Shown: one piece after another, positions 26,902 through 34,952 of the stretch
How the letters are laid out: each line of letters opens with the position of its first letter
Numbering within the stretch: the stretch's first letter is position 1
Source of the DNA: Streptomyces coelicoflavus
Lineage (GTDB): Bacteria; Actinomycetota; Actinomycetes; Streptomycetales; Streptomycetaceae
Direction: 5' to 3'
Length of the DNA: 64,000 nt
Assembly (NCBI RefSeq): GCF_003112555.1
Contig: NZ_BEWB01000002.1
Location: 248,001 to 312,000 of the forward strand
Notes under the pieces: generated by a model
What the model was told of the DNA's origin: nothing
The model's database searches: none
Seen by the model: only the letters and a program-made list of their open reading frames with translations
Made by a program: the position numbers and the translations under genes

Positions 26902-27049
26902 GTCACCGGAGGATCACCCACCGGTCTCGGCGGGACGCCCCCGTACCCGCTTCGAGACACAGCCGTAACACCCCGTGCCGCACGTTTCGCCCCGCCGCCC
27001 CGTCACAGTCACGTACACCGGCGCCGACGAAGCACAGGGGGACTTGACG

Positions 27050-28636
27050 ATGCACCGGTACGGGACTCACGGGAAGCGGGGGCGGCGCGGCGCGACCGCG
27101 CTGCTCGCGCTCACCCTGGCGGGCGGGCTGCTGCTCACCGGCTGCGGGGGAGACGACGACGCGTCCGGCGGGGCGAAGGACACCACGGTCGACTCGCGGC
27201 GCCGCGGCTCGGCCCCGATGCCCCCACCCGACCGCCCGCGCGGCGCACAGCGTGACGACGGCGGCACCAGCACCGGCGAGGGGGAGAAGAACGGCGACTC
27301 CCGCGAGATCGCGCCGGACCCCGACCACCTCTCCACCTTCGCCCTCGACGTGGACACCGCCTCCTACGGCTACGCACGCCGCACCCTGTCCGAGGGCCGG
27401 CTGCCCGACCCGGCCACGGTCCGCCCCGAGGAGTTCGTCAACAGCTTCCGCCAGGACTACGAGCGCCCCGACGGCGACGGCTTCTCGGTGACCGTGGACG
27501 GCGCCCGCACCGACGACGAGGACTGGTCGCTGGTCCGCGTCGGCCTGGCCACCCGCTCCGCCGAGGGGCGGGGCGAACGCCCGCCGGCCGCCCTGACCTT
27601 CGTCATCGACGTCTCCGGTTCCATGGCCGAGCCCGGCCGCCTCGACCTCGCCCGGGAGGCGCTGGGCACCATGACGGACCGGCTGCGCGACGACGACTCC
27701 GTCGCGCTCGTCACGTTCAGCGACGAGGCCGAGACCGTCCTGCCCATGACCCGGCTCGGCGACCACCGCGGCCGCGTCCACGACGCGATCGACGGTCTGG
27801 AGCCGGCCGAGTCCACCAACCTCGGCGCGGGCGTCGAGGCCGGCTACGAGACCGCCGTGGAGGGCCGCCGCGAGGGCGTCACCAACCGCGTCGTCCTCGT
27901 CTCCGACGCCCTCGCCAACACCGGCGACACCGACGCGGACACCATCCTCGAACGCGTCGCCACCGAGCGCCGCGAGCACGGCATCACCCTCTTCGGCGTC
28001 GGCGTCGGCAGCGACTACGGCGACGCCCTGATGGAACGCCTCGCCGACAAGGGCGACGGCCACACCGCGTACGTCTCCACCACCGAGGACGCCCGCGAGG
28101 TGTTCTGCGAGCAACTGCCGCGCCACATCGAGCTGACCGCGCGCGACGCCAAGGCCCAGGTCGCCTTCGACCCGGAGACCGTCGCCGAGTTCCGCCTCGT
28201 CGGCTACGACAACCGCCAGGTCGCCGACGAGGACTTCCGCGACGACCGCGTCGACGGCGGCGAGGTCGGCCCCGGCCACACGGTCACCGCCCTGTACGCC
28301 GTCCGCACGAGGCCCGGCGCCGACGGCCACCTCGCCACGGCCACCGTCCGCTGGCTGGACCCCGACAGCCGGGACCCGCACGAGGAGTCCGGCGCCGTGG
28401 AGACCGACGCCCTCGGCGAGTCGGTCTGGGACGCGGAGCGCGGGCTGCGGGTCACGGCGACCGCCGCGTACTTCGCCGACGCCCTCCGGTCCGCGGACGG
28501 CGACCGGAGTTCCCTGCCGGGCGCGCCGGGCCTGTCCGAACTGTCCGAGCGGGCCGACGGCCTGGCCGACCGCACGGAGGACGAGGACCTGCGCGAGCTG
28601 GCCGAGGCGATCGGGGAAGCGGACCGGCTGGCCTGA
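27050..28636 (+). CDS. von Willebrand factor A lipoprotein (YfbK-like)
   Basis: The 528-residue lipoprotein has lipobox L-L-L-T-G-C-G and a disordered, charged linker of about 70 residues. A YfbK-type N-terminal domain follows (T-F-A-L-D-V-D-T-A-S-Y-G-Y-A-R), then a VWA domain with the MIDAS motif D-V-S-G-S-M and later S-D-A-L-A-N, and a C-terminal Ca-activated-channel-like domain. It would sit on the outer side of the membrane and bind partners through a divalent metal. AGGGGGAC precedes the ATG. It follows the ABC genes by 148 bases and is probably a separate transcript. Confidence 0.87.
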   Translation: MHRYGTHGKRGRRGATALLALTLAGGLLLTGCGGDDDASGGAKDTTVDSRRRGSAPMPPPDRPRGAQRDDGGTSTGEGEKNGDSREIAPDPDHLSTFALDVDTASYGYARRTLSEGRLPDPATVRPEEFVNSFRQDYERPDGDGFSVTVDGARTDDEDWSLVRVGLATRSAEGRGERPPAALTFVIDVSGSMAEPGRLDLAREALGTMTDRLRDDDSVALVTFSDEAETVLPMTRLGDHRGRVHDAIDGLEPAESTNLGAGVEAGYETAVEGRREGVTNRVVLVSDALANTGDTDADTILERVATERREHGITLFGVGVGSDYGDALMERLADKGDGHTAYVSTTEDAREVFCEQLPRHIELTARDAKAQVAFDPETVAEFRLVGYDNRQVADEDFRDDRVDGGEVGPGHTVTALYAVRTRPGADGHLATATVRWLDPDSRDPHEESGAVETDALGESVWDAERGLRVTATAAYFADALRSADGDRSSLPGAPGLSELSERADGLADRTEDEDLRELAEAIGEADRLA

Positions 28637-28679
28637 CCCGACGGTGGTCGAGTGCGCCCATTGACGTTTCCTTACGCGT

Positions 28680-28693
28680 GAGTAAGTTTACTC
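28680..28693. promoter_or_regulatory. Palindromic operator GAGTAA-GT-TTACTC before the acyl-CoA ligase
   Basis: This is a perfect 14-bp palindrome 63 bases before the ATG, just downstream of TTGACG (28661-28666), so it overlaps the -10 region. A/T-rich palindromes of this type suit TetR/GntR-family fatty-acid regulators. The cognate regulator is not in the window. Confidence 0.55.
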
Positions 28694-28756
28694 TGAAGTA
28701 AGTTCGCGAGCGAGTACACGCGAAGCACTTCAGTCCGACCGCGACCGGGAGCCGTC

Positions 28757-30685
28757 ATGGGCGTACGCAGGGACCTGAAACGGGCGAGAGACCGCGGTGA
28801 CCTGGCGTCCCGCACGAGGACCGAGACCGTCACGGACGCCGGCGGCACCGTCCGCGAGGCCCGCACCGCCCCCCTCGCGCCCCGTCCCACCGAGGGCAGC
28901 ACCGCCGACATCCCGTTCACCAACGCGGCCGAGGCCCCCGGCGCGGTCGTCCTGCGCCGCCAGGTGGACGATGCCTGGCGGCCCGTCACCGCGGCGGAGT
29001 TCGCCCGCGAGGTGACCGCCGTCGCCAAGGGCCTGATCGCGGCGGGCCTGGAACCCGGCGGCCGGGTCGCCGTCATGTCCCGCACCCGCTACGAGTGGAC
29101 GGTCCTGGACTTCGCCGTCTGGGCGGCCGGCGGCCAGACCGTCCCCGTGTACGCCACCTCCTCGGCCGACCAGGTCGAGTGGATCGTCCGCGACTCCGGC
29201 GCCCGGCACGTCGTCACCGAGACCGCCGCCAACACCGCCACCGTCCTGACCAGCACCGCCGGCCACCCCGAGCACCCGCGCGTCTGGGAACTCGACGCCG
29301 GCGCGCTCGCCGACCTCACCGCCCTCGGCCTGGGCGTGAGCGACGAGGAGGTCACCAAGCGCCGCACCGCGCTGACCCCGGACGCGGTCGCCACCGTCTG
29401 CTACACCTCCGGCACCACCGGACGCCCCAAGGGCTGCGTCCTCACCCACGCCAACCTGCACGCCGAGGCCGCCAACACGGTCGAACTGCTGCACCCGATC
29501 TTCAAGGAGGTCACCGGCCAGACCGCCTCGACGCTCCTCTTCCTCCCCCTCGCCCACATCCTGGGCCGCACCATCCAGATCTCCTGCCTGCTGGCCCGCA
29601 TCGAGGTCGGCCACTTCCCGAGCATCAAACCGGACGAACTGCGCCCCGCGCTCAAGTCGTTCCGCCCGACCTTCCTGGTCGGCGTCCCGTACCTGTTCGA
29701 GAAGATCCACGACACCGGCCGGGCGACCGCCGAGAAGATCGGCCGCGGCGCCTCCTTCGAACGCGCCCACCGCCTCGCCGTCCGCTTCGGCGCCGCGCAC
29801 CTGGCACGCTTCCTGGGCCGCGGCAAGGGCCCCACCCTCGGCCTGTGGGCCGGCTGGGCCCTGTACGACCTGCTGGTCTACCGCCGGGTCCGGGGCGAGC
29901 TGGGCGGCCGGATGCGCTACGCCATCAGCGGCGGCTCCCCGCTGGAGAGCGACCTCAACCTGTTCTTCTACGCCGCCGGAATCATGGTCTACGAGGGCTA
30001 CGGCCTGACCGAGACCACCGCGGCCGCCACCATCGTCCCGCCGCTCGGACCCCGCCCCGGCACGGTCGGCCCGCCGGTCCCGGGCACCGCCGTGCGCATC
30101 GCGGACGACGGCGAGGTGCTGGTCAAGGGCGGCATCGTCTTCGGCGCCTACCGGGGCAACCCCGAGGCCACCGAGGCGGCCCTCACCGACGGCTGGTTCG
30201 CCACCGGCGACCTCGGCTCCCTCGACGCCGACGGCTACCTCACCATCACCGGCCGCAAGAAGGACCTGCTGGTCACCTCCGGCGGCAAGAACGTCTCCCC
30301 GGCCGTCCTGGAGGACCGCCTGCGCAGCCGCCCACCCGTCGCCCAGTGCCTGGTCGTCGGCGACAACCGGCCCTACGTCGCCGCGCTGATCACCCTCGAC
30401 CCGGAGGCGGTCGCCCACTGGCTGGCGGTGCGGAAGCTGCCCGCCGGCACCCCGCTGTCCGAGCTGGTGCACGACGAGAGGATGCGCGCCGACGTCCAGA
30501 AGGCCGTCGACCACGCCAACGCGGCCGTCTCCCGCGCCGAGTCGATCCGCGCCTTCCGGCTGGTCGAGGACGAGTTCACCGAGGAGAACGGGCTGCTGAC
30601 CCCGTCCCTGAAGGTGAAACGGCACGCGGCGGTCGAGGCGTACGCGGACGAGATCGAGGCGCTGTACGCGAAGCCGGCACGCTGA
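28757..30685 (+). CDS. Long-chain fatty-acid-CoA ligase (AMP-forming)
   Basis: The 642-residue adenylate-forming enzyme activates long-chain fatty acids to acyl-CoA at the membrane. The P-loop-like Y-T-S-G-T-T-G-R-P-K-G is at about residue 216, E-G-Y-G-L-T-E-T-T (A5 motif) near 414, and T-G-D-L-G-S-L-D-A-D-G-Y and G-R-K-K-D-L-L-V-T-S-G-G-K-N follow (A7/A8-type motifs). The length and L-L-x-L-P-L-A-H-I-x-G segment fit the FadD15/long-chain group. The stop is followed immediately by a 9-bp tandem array and then a strong terminator. A palindrome overlaps the putative promoter. Confidence 0.92.
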   Translation: MGVRRDLKRARDRGDLASRTRTETVTDAGGTVREARTAPLAPRPTEGSTADIPFTNAAEAPGAVVLRRQVDDAWRPVTAAEFAREVTAVAKGLIAAGLEPGGRVAVMSRTRYEWTVLDFAVWAAGGQTVPVYATSSADQVEWIVRDSGARHVVTETAANTATVLTSTAGHPEHPRVWELDAGALADLTALGLGVSDEEVTKRRTALTPDAVATVCYTSGTTGRPKGCVLTHANLHAEAANTVELLHPIFKEVTGQTASTLLFLPLAHILGRTIQISCLLARIEVGHFPSIKPDELRPALKSFRPTFLVGVPYLFEKIHDTGRATAEKIGRGASFERAHRLAVRFGAAHLARFLGRGKGPTLGLWAGWALYDLLVYRRVRGELGGRMRYAISGGSPLESDLNLFFYAAGIMVYEGYGLTETTAAATIVPPLGPRPGTVGPPVPGTAVRIADDGEVLVKGGIVFGAYRGNPEATEAALTDGWFATGDLGSLDADGYLTITGRKKDLLVTSGGKNVSPAVLEDRLRSRPPVAQCLVVGDNRPYVAALITLDPEAVAHWLAVRKLPAGTPLSELVHDERMRADVQKAVDHANAAVSRAESIRAFRLVEDEFTEENGLLTPSLKVKRHAAVEAYADEIEALYAKPAR

Positions 30686-30748
30686 TCCTGCCGGTCCTGC
30701 CGGTCCTGCCGGTCCTGCCGGTCCTGCCGATCCTGCCGATCCTGCCGG
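30686..30748. repeat. Seven tandem 9-bp repeats (tcctgccgR)
   Basis: Seven contiguous units begin on the first base after the acyl-CoA ligase stop: four TCCTGCCGG, two TCCTGCCGA, one TCCTGCCGG. They lie between the gene and its terminator. Confidence 0.9.
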
Positions 30749-30778
30749 AACGCAGCCGGGCGCCGAGGGCGTGCGAAA

Positions 30779-30813
30779 GGGGCGGTCCGCCGATGTGCTC
30801 GGCGGACCGCCCC
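30779..30813. terminator. Bidirectional terminator between the ligase and rdlB
   Basis: GGGGCGGTCCGCCGA (30779-30793) pairs perfectly with 30799-30813 around the loop TGTGC. It separates two convergent genes. Confidence 0.82.
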
Positions 30814-30838
30814 CGGCGCGTACCGGCGCCTGCCGTGC

Positions 30839-31231
30839 TCAGCCCTCGCCGTTGGCGGACAGGATCGAGACGTCCTCCAGGAGGTGGGCCAGCGCACCGT
30901 CGCGCTTGGCCTGCGTGGAGTTCTCGGCGCACTGCTGGTTCATGTCGTCGCCCAGGACGTTGAGGTCCTGGATCGGCACGAGGCCGATGACGCTGACCGG
31001 GATGTCGCTGACCGCGATGCAGGGCTTGTTGAACGAGCCCTGGATGAGCGCCATCTGCGGGCTCATGTTGCCCGTGGTCATCGAGTTGCCGAAGTACTGC
31101 GAGGCGCCGTTCCCGTTGGCCGCGACGGGACCGCTGTCGTCGCCGATCGCCATCGCCTGCGGGGCCGCGGCAGCGGAGGCGCCCATGACGGAGGCGGCGA
31201 TCGCCGCGTAGGCAACTACCTTCTTGATCAC
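30839..31231 (-). CDS. rdlB: Rodlin RdlB, spore/aerial-hypha surface protein
   Basis: The 130-residue secreted protein starts with a signal peptide ([12 protein letters not shown] ... A-P-Q-A-M-A). The mature part has the rodlin pattern [41 protein letters not shown] and the end [10 protein letters not shown]. Rodlins organise chaplin fibrils into the rodlet layer of aerial hyphae and spores. The GTG at 31231 is preceded by AAAGGA. It is divergent from rdlA; naming follows the S. coelicolor order, in which rdlA is the copy next to chpD. Confidence 0.93.
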   Translation of the reverse strand: MIKKVVAYAAIAASVMGASAAAAPQAMAIGDDSGPVAANGNGASQYFGNSMTTGNMSPQMALIQGSFNKPCIAVSDIPVSVIGLVPIQDLNVLGDDMNQQCAENSTQAKRDGALAHLLEDVSILSANGEG

Positions 31232-31493
31232 TGGCCAGTCCTTTCTGAGGAAACCCCGTTCGCCGGAGCGCACTGGTCAACTCCGTGAGTCCGTCCGGGT
31301 TTCTCCCGTTCACTCCGACGGCGGACATCGGGAAGTGTGTACGGGTCCGCGTTTCCCCCGGGGATTCCGGCGATTCCCGCGCCGATTCCGAGATGCCGTG
31401 CGGGCCAACCGGGTGAACGCCCGCAACCAATCATGGCGCACCGGGTTGATGAGGCCGTAGGACAGTGCGTCGCTACGACGAAAGGAACGCGAA

Positions 31494-31889
31494 GTGCTCA
31501 AGAAGGCAATGGTCGCCGCGGCGGCTGCCGCTTCTGTGATCGGCATGTCGGCTGCCGCCGCTCCCCAGGCCCTGGCCATCGGGGACGACAACGGGCCGGC
31601 CGTGGCCAACGGCAACGGCGCCGAGTCGGCGTTCGGCAACTCGGCCACCAAGGGCGACATGAGCCCCCAGCTGTCGCTGGTCGAGGGCACGCTGAACAAG
31701 CCGTGCCTCGGTGTCGAGGACGTCAACGTCGCCGTCATCAACCTCGTGCCGATCCAGGACGTCAACGTTCTGGCGGACGACCTGAACCAGCAGTGCGCGG
31801 ACAACTCCACGCAGGCCAAGCGCGACGGCGCCCTCTCGCACGTCCTGGAGGACCTGTCGGTCCTGTCGGCGAACGGCGAGGGCCGCTGA
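31494..31889 (+). CDS. rdlA: Rodlin RdlA, spore/aerial-hypha surface protein
   Basis: The 131-residue paralogue of the divergent gene has a signal peptide ending A-P-Q-A-L-A, followed by [38 protein letters not shown] and [10 protein letters not shown]. The two conserved cysteines match the partner. It starts with GTG after AAAGGAACGCGAA. It is expected to be secreted by sporulating hyphae and to work with chaplins. A hairpin terminator follows at 31907-31942. Confidence 0.93.
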   Translation: MLKKAMVAAAAAASVIGMSAAAAPQALAIGDDNGPAVANGNGAESAFGNSATKGDMSPQLSLVEGTLNKPCLGVEDVNVAVINLVPIQDVNVLADDLNQQCADNSTQAKRDGALSHVLEDLSVLSANGEGR

Positions 31890-31906
31890 GCCCAGCTCCG
31901 CCCGGT

Positions 31907-31942
31907 CCGGGCGGCCCGCTGATTTCCGCGTGGGCCGCCCGG
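31907..31942 (+). terminator. Terminator after rdlA
   Basis: CCGGGCGGCCC (31907-31917) pairs perfectly with GGGCCGCCCGG (31932-31942) across a 14-base loop, without a T-run, as is common in Streptomyces. Confidence 0.6.
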
Positions 31943-32176
31943 CCGTGAACGGAACGGGATTTCGCCGGGGAGCGGATCGACGTCGTCGCTCTCCTGGGGG
32001 AACGGCCGGACCGTGTCGTGAGGCATCCGAGTGAATTTCGGGGTGTCATACGTTCGGTAGTTTCTCCGGCCGTCAATTCCTCGTTTGCAGGCTGCAGGTC
32101 ATGGTGCGAGCCGTCAATGCTGTGCTCGCGCGGTTTCGGCCGTCATTCAGGCATGACCGCAGAGAAGGGAAAGTTC

Positions 32177-32404
32177 ATGAAGAAGAGCGCTGCTGTCGTC
32201 GCGGGCGCGATCATGGCCCTCGGCATGGCCTCTCCGGCCTTCGCCGACGCCGGCGCCGAGGGTGCCGCCGTAGGCTCCCCGGGCGTCCTGTCCGGCAACG
32301 TCGTCCAGGTCCCCGTGCACGTTCCCGTCAACGTGTGTGGCAACAGCATCAACGTGATCGGTCTGCTGAACCCCGCGTTCGGCAACACGTGCGTGAACGA
32401 CTGA
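32177..32404 (+). CDS. chpD: Short chaplin ChpD
   Basis: The 75-residue secreted protein has a signal peptide to about S-P-A-F-A and one chaplin domain: G-S-P-G-V-L-S-G-N-V-V-Q-V-P, V-H-V-P-V-N-V-C-G-N, I-G-L-L-N-P-A-F-G-N and T-C at the end. The two cysteines form the chaplin disulfide. Mature short chaplins assemble into amyloid-like, surface-active films that let aerial hyphae leave water. GAAGGGAAA precedes the ATG. It lies between rdlA and the long chaplin, matching chpD in S. coelicolor. Confidence 0.92.
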   Translation: MKKSAAVVAGAIMALGMASPAFADAGAEGAAVGSPGVLSGNVVQVPVHVPVNVCGNSINVIGLLNPAFGNTCVND

Positions 32405-32549
32405 CGTCGTTCCGCACCAGCCGACCGGCTGCGTCGGGGCCGGCCTTGGCCAACTCGTTTGGTTCGGGGCCGGCCTTTCCCCTTTCTGCAGCCCGTCCCC
32501 CGGATCGTTCTCCAGCCATCTCTCATCCATCCAGCAGGAAGACAACAGA

Positions 32550-33341
32550 GTGCGACAGACCCTGAGCAGGGGGATGGTCGCGGCTGCCGCCGCGACGGGC
32601 ATCCTTTCCCTGTGCGGCAGCCCCGCCCTTGCCGACTCGCATGCGGACGGTGCCGCCACGAACTCGCCGGGCGCAGTGTCCGGCAACGCCCTCCAGGTCC
32701 CCGTCGACGTGCCCGTGAACGCCTGCGGCAACACCGTCGACGTGATCGCCGCGCTGAACCCGGCCTTCGGCAACGAGTGCGAGAACGCCTCGGACGAGCA
32801 GACCGGCGGCCACGGCGGCGGATACGGCGAGGACACCTCGACGTCGTCCTCGTCGGACGCGTCGGATTCGGCTGCCTCGTCCGGCTCCGGCGCCCACGCG
32901 GACGGCGCGACCCACGGTTCGCCCGGCGTCGGCTCCGGCAACACCACGCAGGTCCCGGTCGACGTGCCGGTCAACCTCTGCGGCAACACCGTCGACGTGA
33001 TCGCCGCGCTGAACCCGGTGTTCGGCAACGAGTGCGAGAACTCCGCGGAGGAGCCCCCCGGCTACGGCGAGGAGGAGCCCCCGCCCCCGACCACGCCCCC
33101 GGGCTACGGCGAGGAGGAGCCCCCGCCGCCCACCGACGAGGAGCCGCCGCCCCCCGGTGAGGAGGAGCCCCCGCCGCCCACCGAGGAGGAGCACACCCCG
33201 CCGGCTCCGCAGACGGAGCAGCCGCCCGTGCTGGCCGAGACCGGCAGCGAGGGCACGCTGGGTGCCGCGGCCGCGGGTGCCGTGCTGATCGCGGGCGGAG
33301 CGATCCTGTACCGCCGGGGCCGGGCCGCCGCCGGGCGCTGA
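32550..33341 (+). CDS. chpA: Long chaplin ChpA with two chaplin domains and sortase signal
   Basis: The 263-residue protein has a signal peptide, a first chaplin domain (about residues 33-78), a Gly/Ser/Asp-rich linker, and a second chaplin domain (about 115-165). A Pro/Glu-rich wall-spanning stretch with repeated E-E-E-P-P-P-P follows, then L-A-E-T-G, a hydrophobic segment and a positively charged end. L-A-x-T-G is the class E sortase signal used by Streptomyces, so the protein should be covalently attached to the wall and present the chaplin domains. It starts with GTG. It follows chpD by 145 bases. A terminator follows at 33369. Confidence 0.93.
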   Translation: MRQTLSRGMVAAAAATGILSLCGSPALADSHADGAATNSPGAVSGNALQVPVDVPVNACGNTVDVIAALNPAFGNECENASDEQTGGHGGGYGEDTSTSSSSDASDSAASSGSGAHADGATHGSPGVGSGNTTQVPVDVPVNLCGNTVDVIAALNPVFGNECENSAEEPPGYGEEEPPPPTTPPGYGEEEPPPPTDEEPPPPGEEEPPPPTEEEHTPPAPQTEQPPVLAETGSEGTLGAAAAGAVLIAGGAILYRRGRAAAGR

Positions 33342-33368
33342 CCCCGCCCTGCTCGCCCAGACACCCCG

Positions 33369-33407
33369 GACACCCCCGACGGTCCCGCACGGACCGCCGG
33401 GGGTGTC
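33369..33407. terminator. Terminator between chpA and the convergent ATP-grasp gene
   Basis: The 17-base arms 33369-33385 and 33391-33407 pair with a single mismatch around CGCAC. Confidence 0.75.
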
Positions 33408-33439
33408 GTGCTCTTCGCCCCCCGGCGGCCCGTGGCGCG

Positions 33440-34798
33440 TCAGCGGGTGCCCGCCCGGTCCGCGTCCCGGCGGCCGGTAGGGCACGGGCGGTCCCGGTGG
33501 TCCTCGTCCGGGCGGTCGGCGACACCGGTGCGGTCCGCGGCCGGCGGGGAGGCCTGGCGCACGACGCGGGCCCGGGCCTGCGCACCGGCCTGCGGGCGGG
33601 CCTCGCTCCGGTGCACGCGGTCCCGCAGCCGGGCGCTCACATGACGGCCCCACAGCGCCCACAGGGCCCTGCCCGGCGCCCGGTCGTCCCGGGCGTACCA
33701 GGCCAGCTCCCGGCCCCCGCGCCCCTCACGGGCCGGACGCAGCGCGCTCAGCGGCGCGTAGTTCTCCACCACGAACACCCGCCCCGGCCGCGGCGCCCCC
33801 TCCGGCAGCGGACGGTGGGTCAGGTCCAGGTGCAGGGCCCGTACGACGTCCAGCCCCGCGGTGTCGGCGAAGAGCCGGAACTGGGCGCCGGGACGCGGGT
33901 TGAAGTCGAGCAGGTGATAGCGGCCGGTCGTGCCGCAGCGGCGGAAGTCGAGGTCGAGGACGCCCCGGTAGCCCAGCTCGGCGACGATCCGCCCGGCGAG
34001 CGCCCGCACCTCGGGGTTCGGCGTCCAGCGGCCCACCGCCGTCAGACCCGCGCCGCGCGGCCTGGCCCGGGTCTTGCGGCCGGCACCGCCCGCCCGGACC
34101 GCGCCCGAGCGGTCCGCGTACCCGTGGAAGAACCAGTCCCGGTCGGGGCCCGGCGGCAGGAACGCCTGGAGCAGCAGCCGGCTGCCCGCCTCCTCCGCCC
34201 GCCGGTACAGCTCCCCGGCCTCCCATGCCGAGCGCACCAGCACCGTGCTGCGCAGCCCGCCGCCCGGCGGCACCAGCCAGGGCCGGCTCCACTTCGCCAC
34301 CACCGGCAGCCCCAGCCGCCACGCCGCGCGCGCCGCCTCCGCCGCGCCGTCGGGGACGACGGTCTCGGGGTGCGGGAGGTCCAGGGACGCGCACACGCCG
34401 GCCAGCTCCGCCTTGTCGGCCACGCGCTCCGCGAGCCCGCCCGGCTGGTCCGGCAGCAGGAACGCGGGCGCCAGTTCCGCTCGCGCCCGGCCCACCGCCA
34501 CGGCACACGCGTCGTCCATCGGGATGAGCACGGCGGGGCGGGCGATCCGCGCGGCGACGCGGCGCAGGACCACCGCGATCTCGGCGGGCGACGCGCCGGG
34601 CGGCGGCGGGGTGTGCAGCCCGCTCAGATAGCGGGAGGCGCCGACCGGGCTTCCGGCGCAGTCGGCGACCACGTGCACGTCCACGCTCGCGCGGCCGAGG
34701 GAACGCACGGCACCCAGTGTTCCGTGGTGAAAGGGATTCCGGTCGGTCCGCAGCACTACGGCGGGGACACGGGTGTCGAGCAGCGACACGGGAGACAT
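33440..34798 (-). CDS. ATP-grasp domain ligase, possibly modifying a surface polymer
   Basis: The 452-residue protein shows ATP-grasp features: A-D-K-A-E-L-A-G-V near the start of the ATP fold, L-P-V-V-A-K-W-S-R-P-W for the ATP-binding Lys, and late acidic metal ligands in G-V-L-D-L-D-F-R-R and Y-H-L-L-D-F-N-P-R-P-G-A-Q. It resembles carboxylate-amine ligases of the D-aspartate-ligase/CarB type that occur near cell-wall polymer genes. The last 75 residues are Arg/Pro/Ala-rich and probably disordered. The gene lies between chpA and the EPS genes on the EPS strand, but is separated from them by the divergent GH26 gene. The substrate is not known. Confidence 0.78.
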   Translation of the reverse strand: MSPVSLLDTRVPAVVLRTDRNPFHHGTLGAVRSLGRASVDVHVVADCAGSPVGASRYLSGLHTPPPPGASPAEIAVVLRRVAARIARPAVLIPMDDACAVAVGRARAELAPAFLLPDQPGGLAERVADKAELAGVCASLDLPHPETVVPDGAAEAARAAWRLGLPVVAKWSRPWLVPPGGGLRSTVLVRSAWEAGELYRRAEEAGSRLLLQAFLPPGPDRDWFFHGYADRSGAVRAGGAGRKTRARPRGAGLTAVGRWTPNPEVRALAGRIVAELGYRGVLDLDFRRCGTTGRYHLLDFNPRPGAQFRLFADTAGLDVVRALHLDLTHRPLPEGAPRPGRVFVVENYAPLSALRPAREGRGGRELAWYARDDRAPGRALWALWGRHVSARLRDRVHRSEARPQAGAQARARVVRQASPPAADRTGVADRPDEDHRDRPCPTGRRDADRAGTR

Positions 34799-34952
34799 CC
34801 TTCGGATTCGGGCTGGTTCGAGCGAGTACCGGGGTGATTCACCGGTGCGGGCGATCGACGCACTCGAACGCCGTAACGGCGGTGGCGTGATGGCATTTCA
34901 TATGACTGAGTGTCAGTAACGGAGACCGGACCAACGATCTAAGGAGGCCGGC

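Noticed and set aside
30686..30748. Repeat array as a CRISPR
   Set aside because: Units are 9 bp, contiguous and without spacers; no cas genes are present.
31420..31450. GCAACC-N17-type sequence as a BldN-dependent rdlA promoter
   Set aside because: I do not recall the BldN consensus well enough and similar sequences could not be aligned reliably before the other rodlin and chaplin genes.
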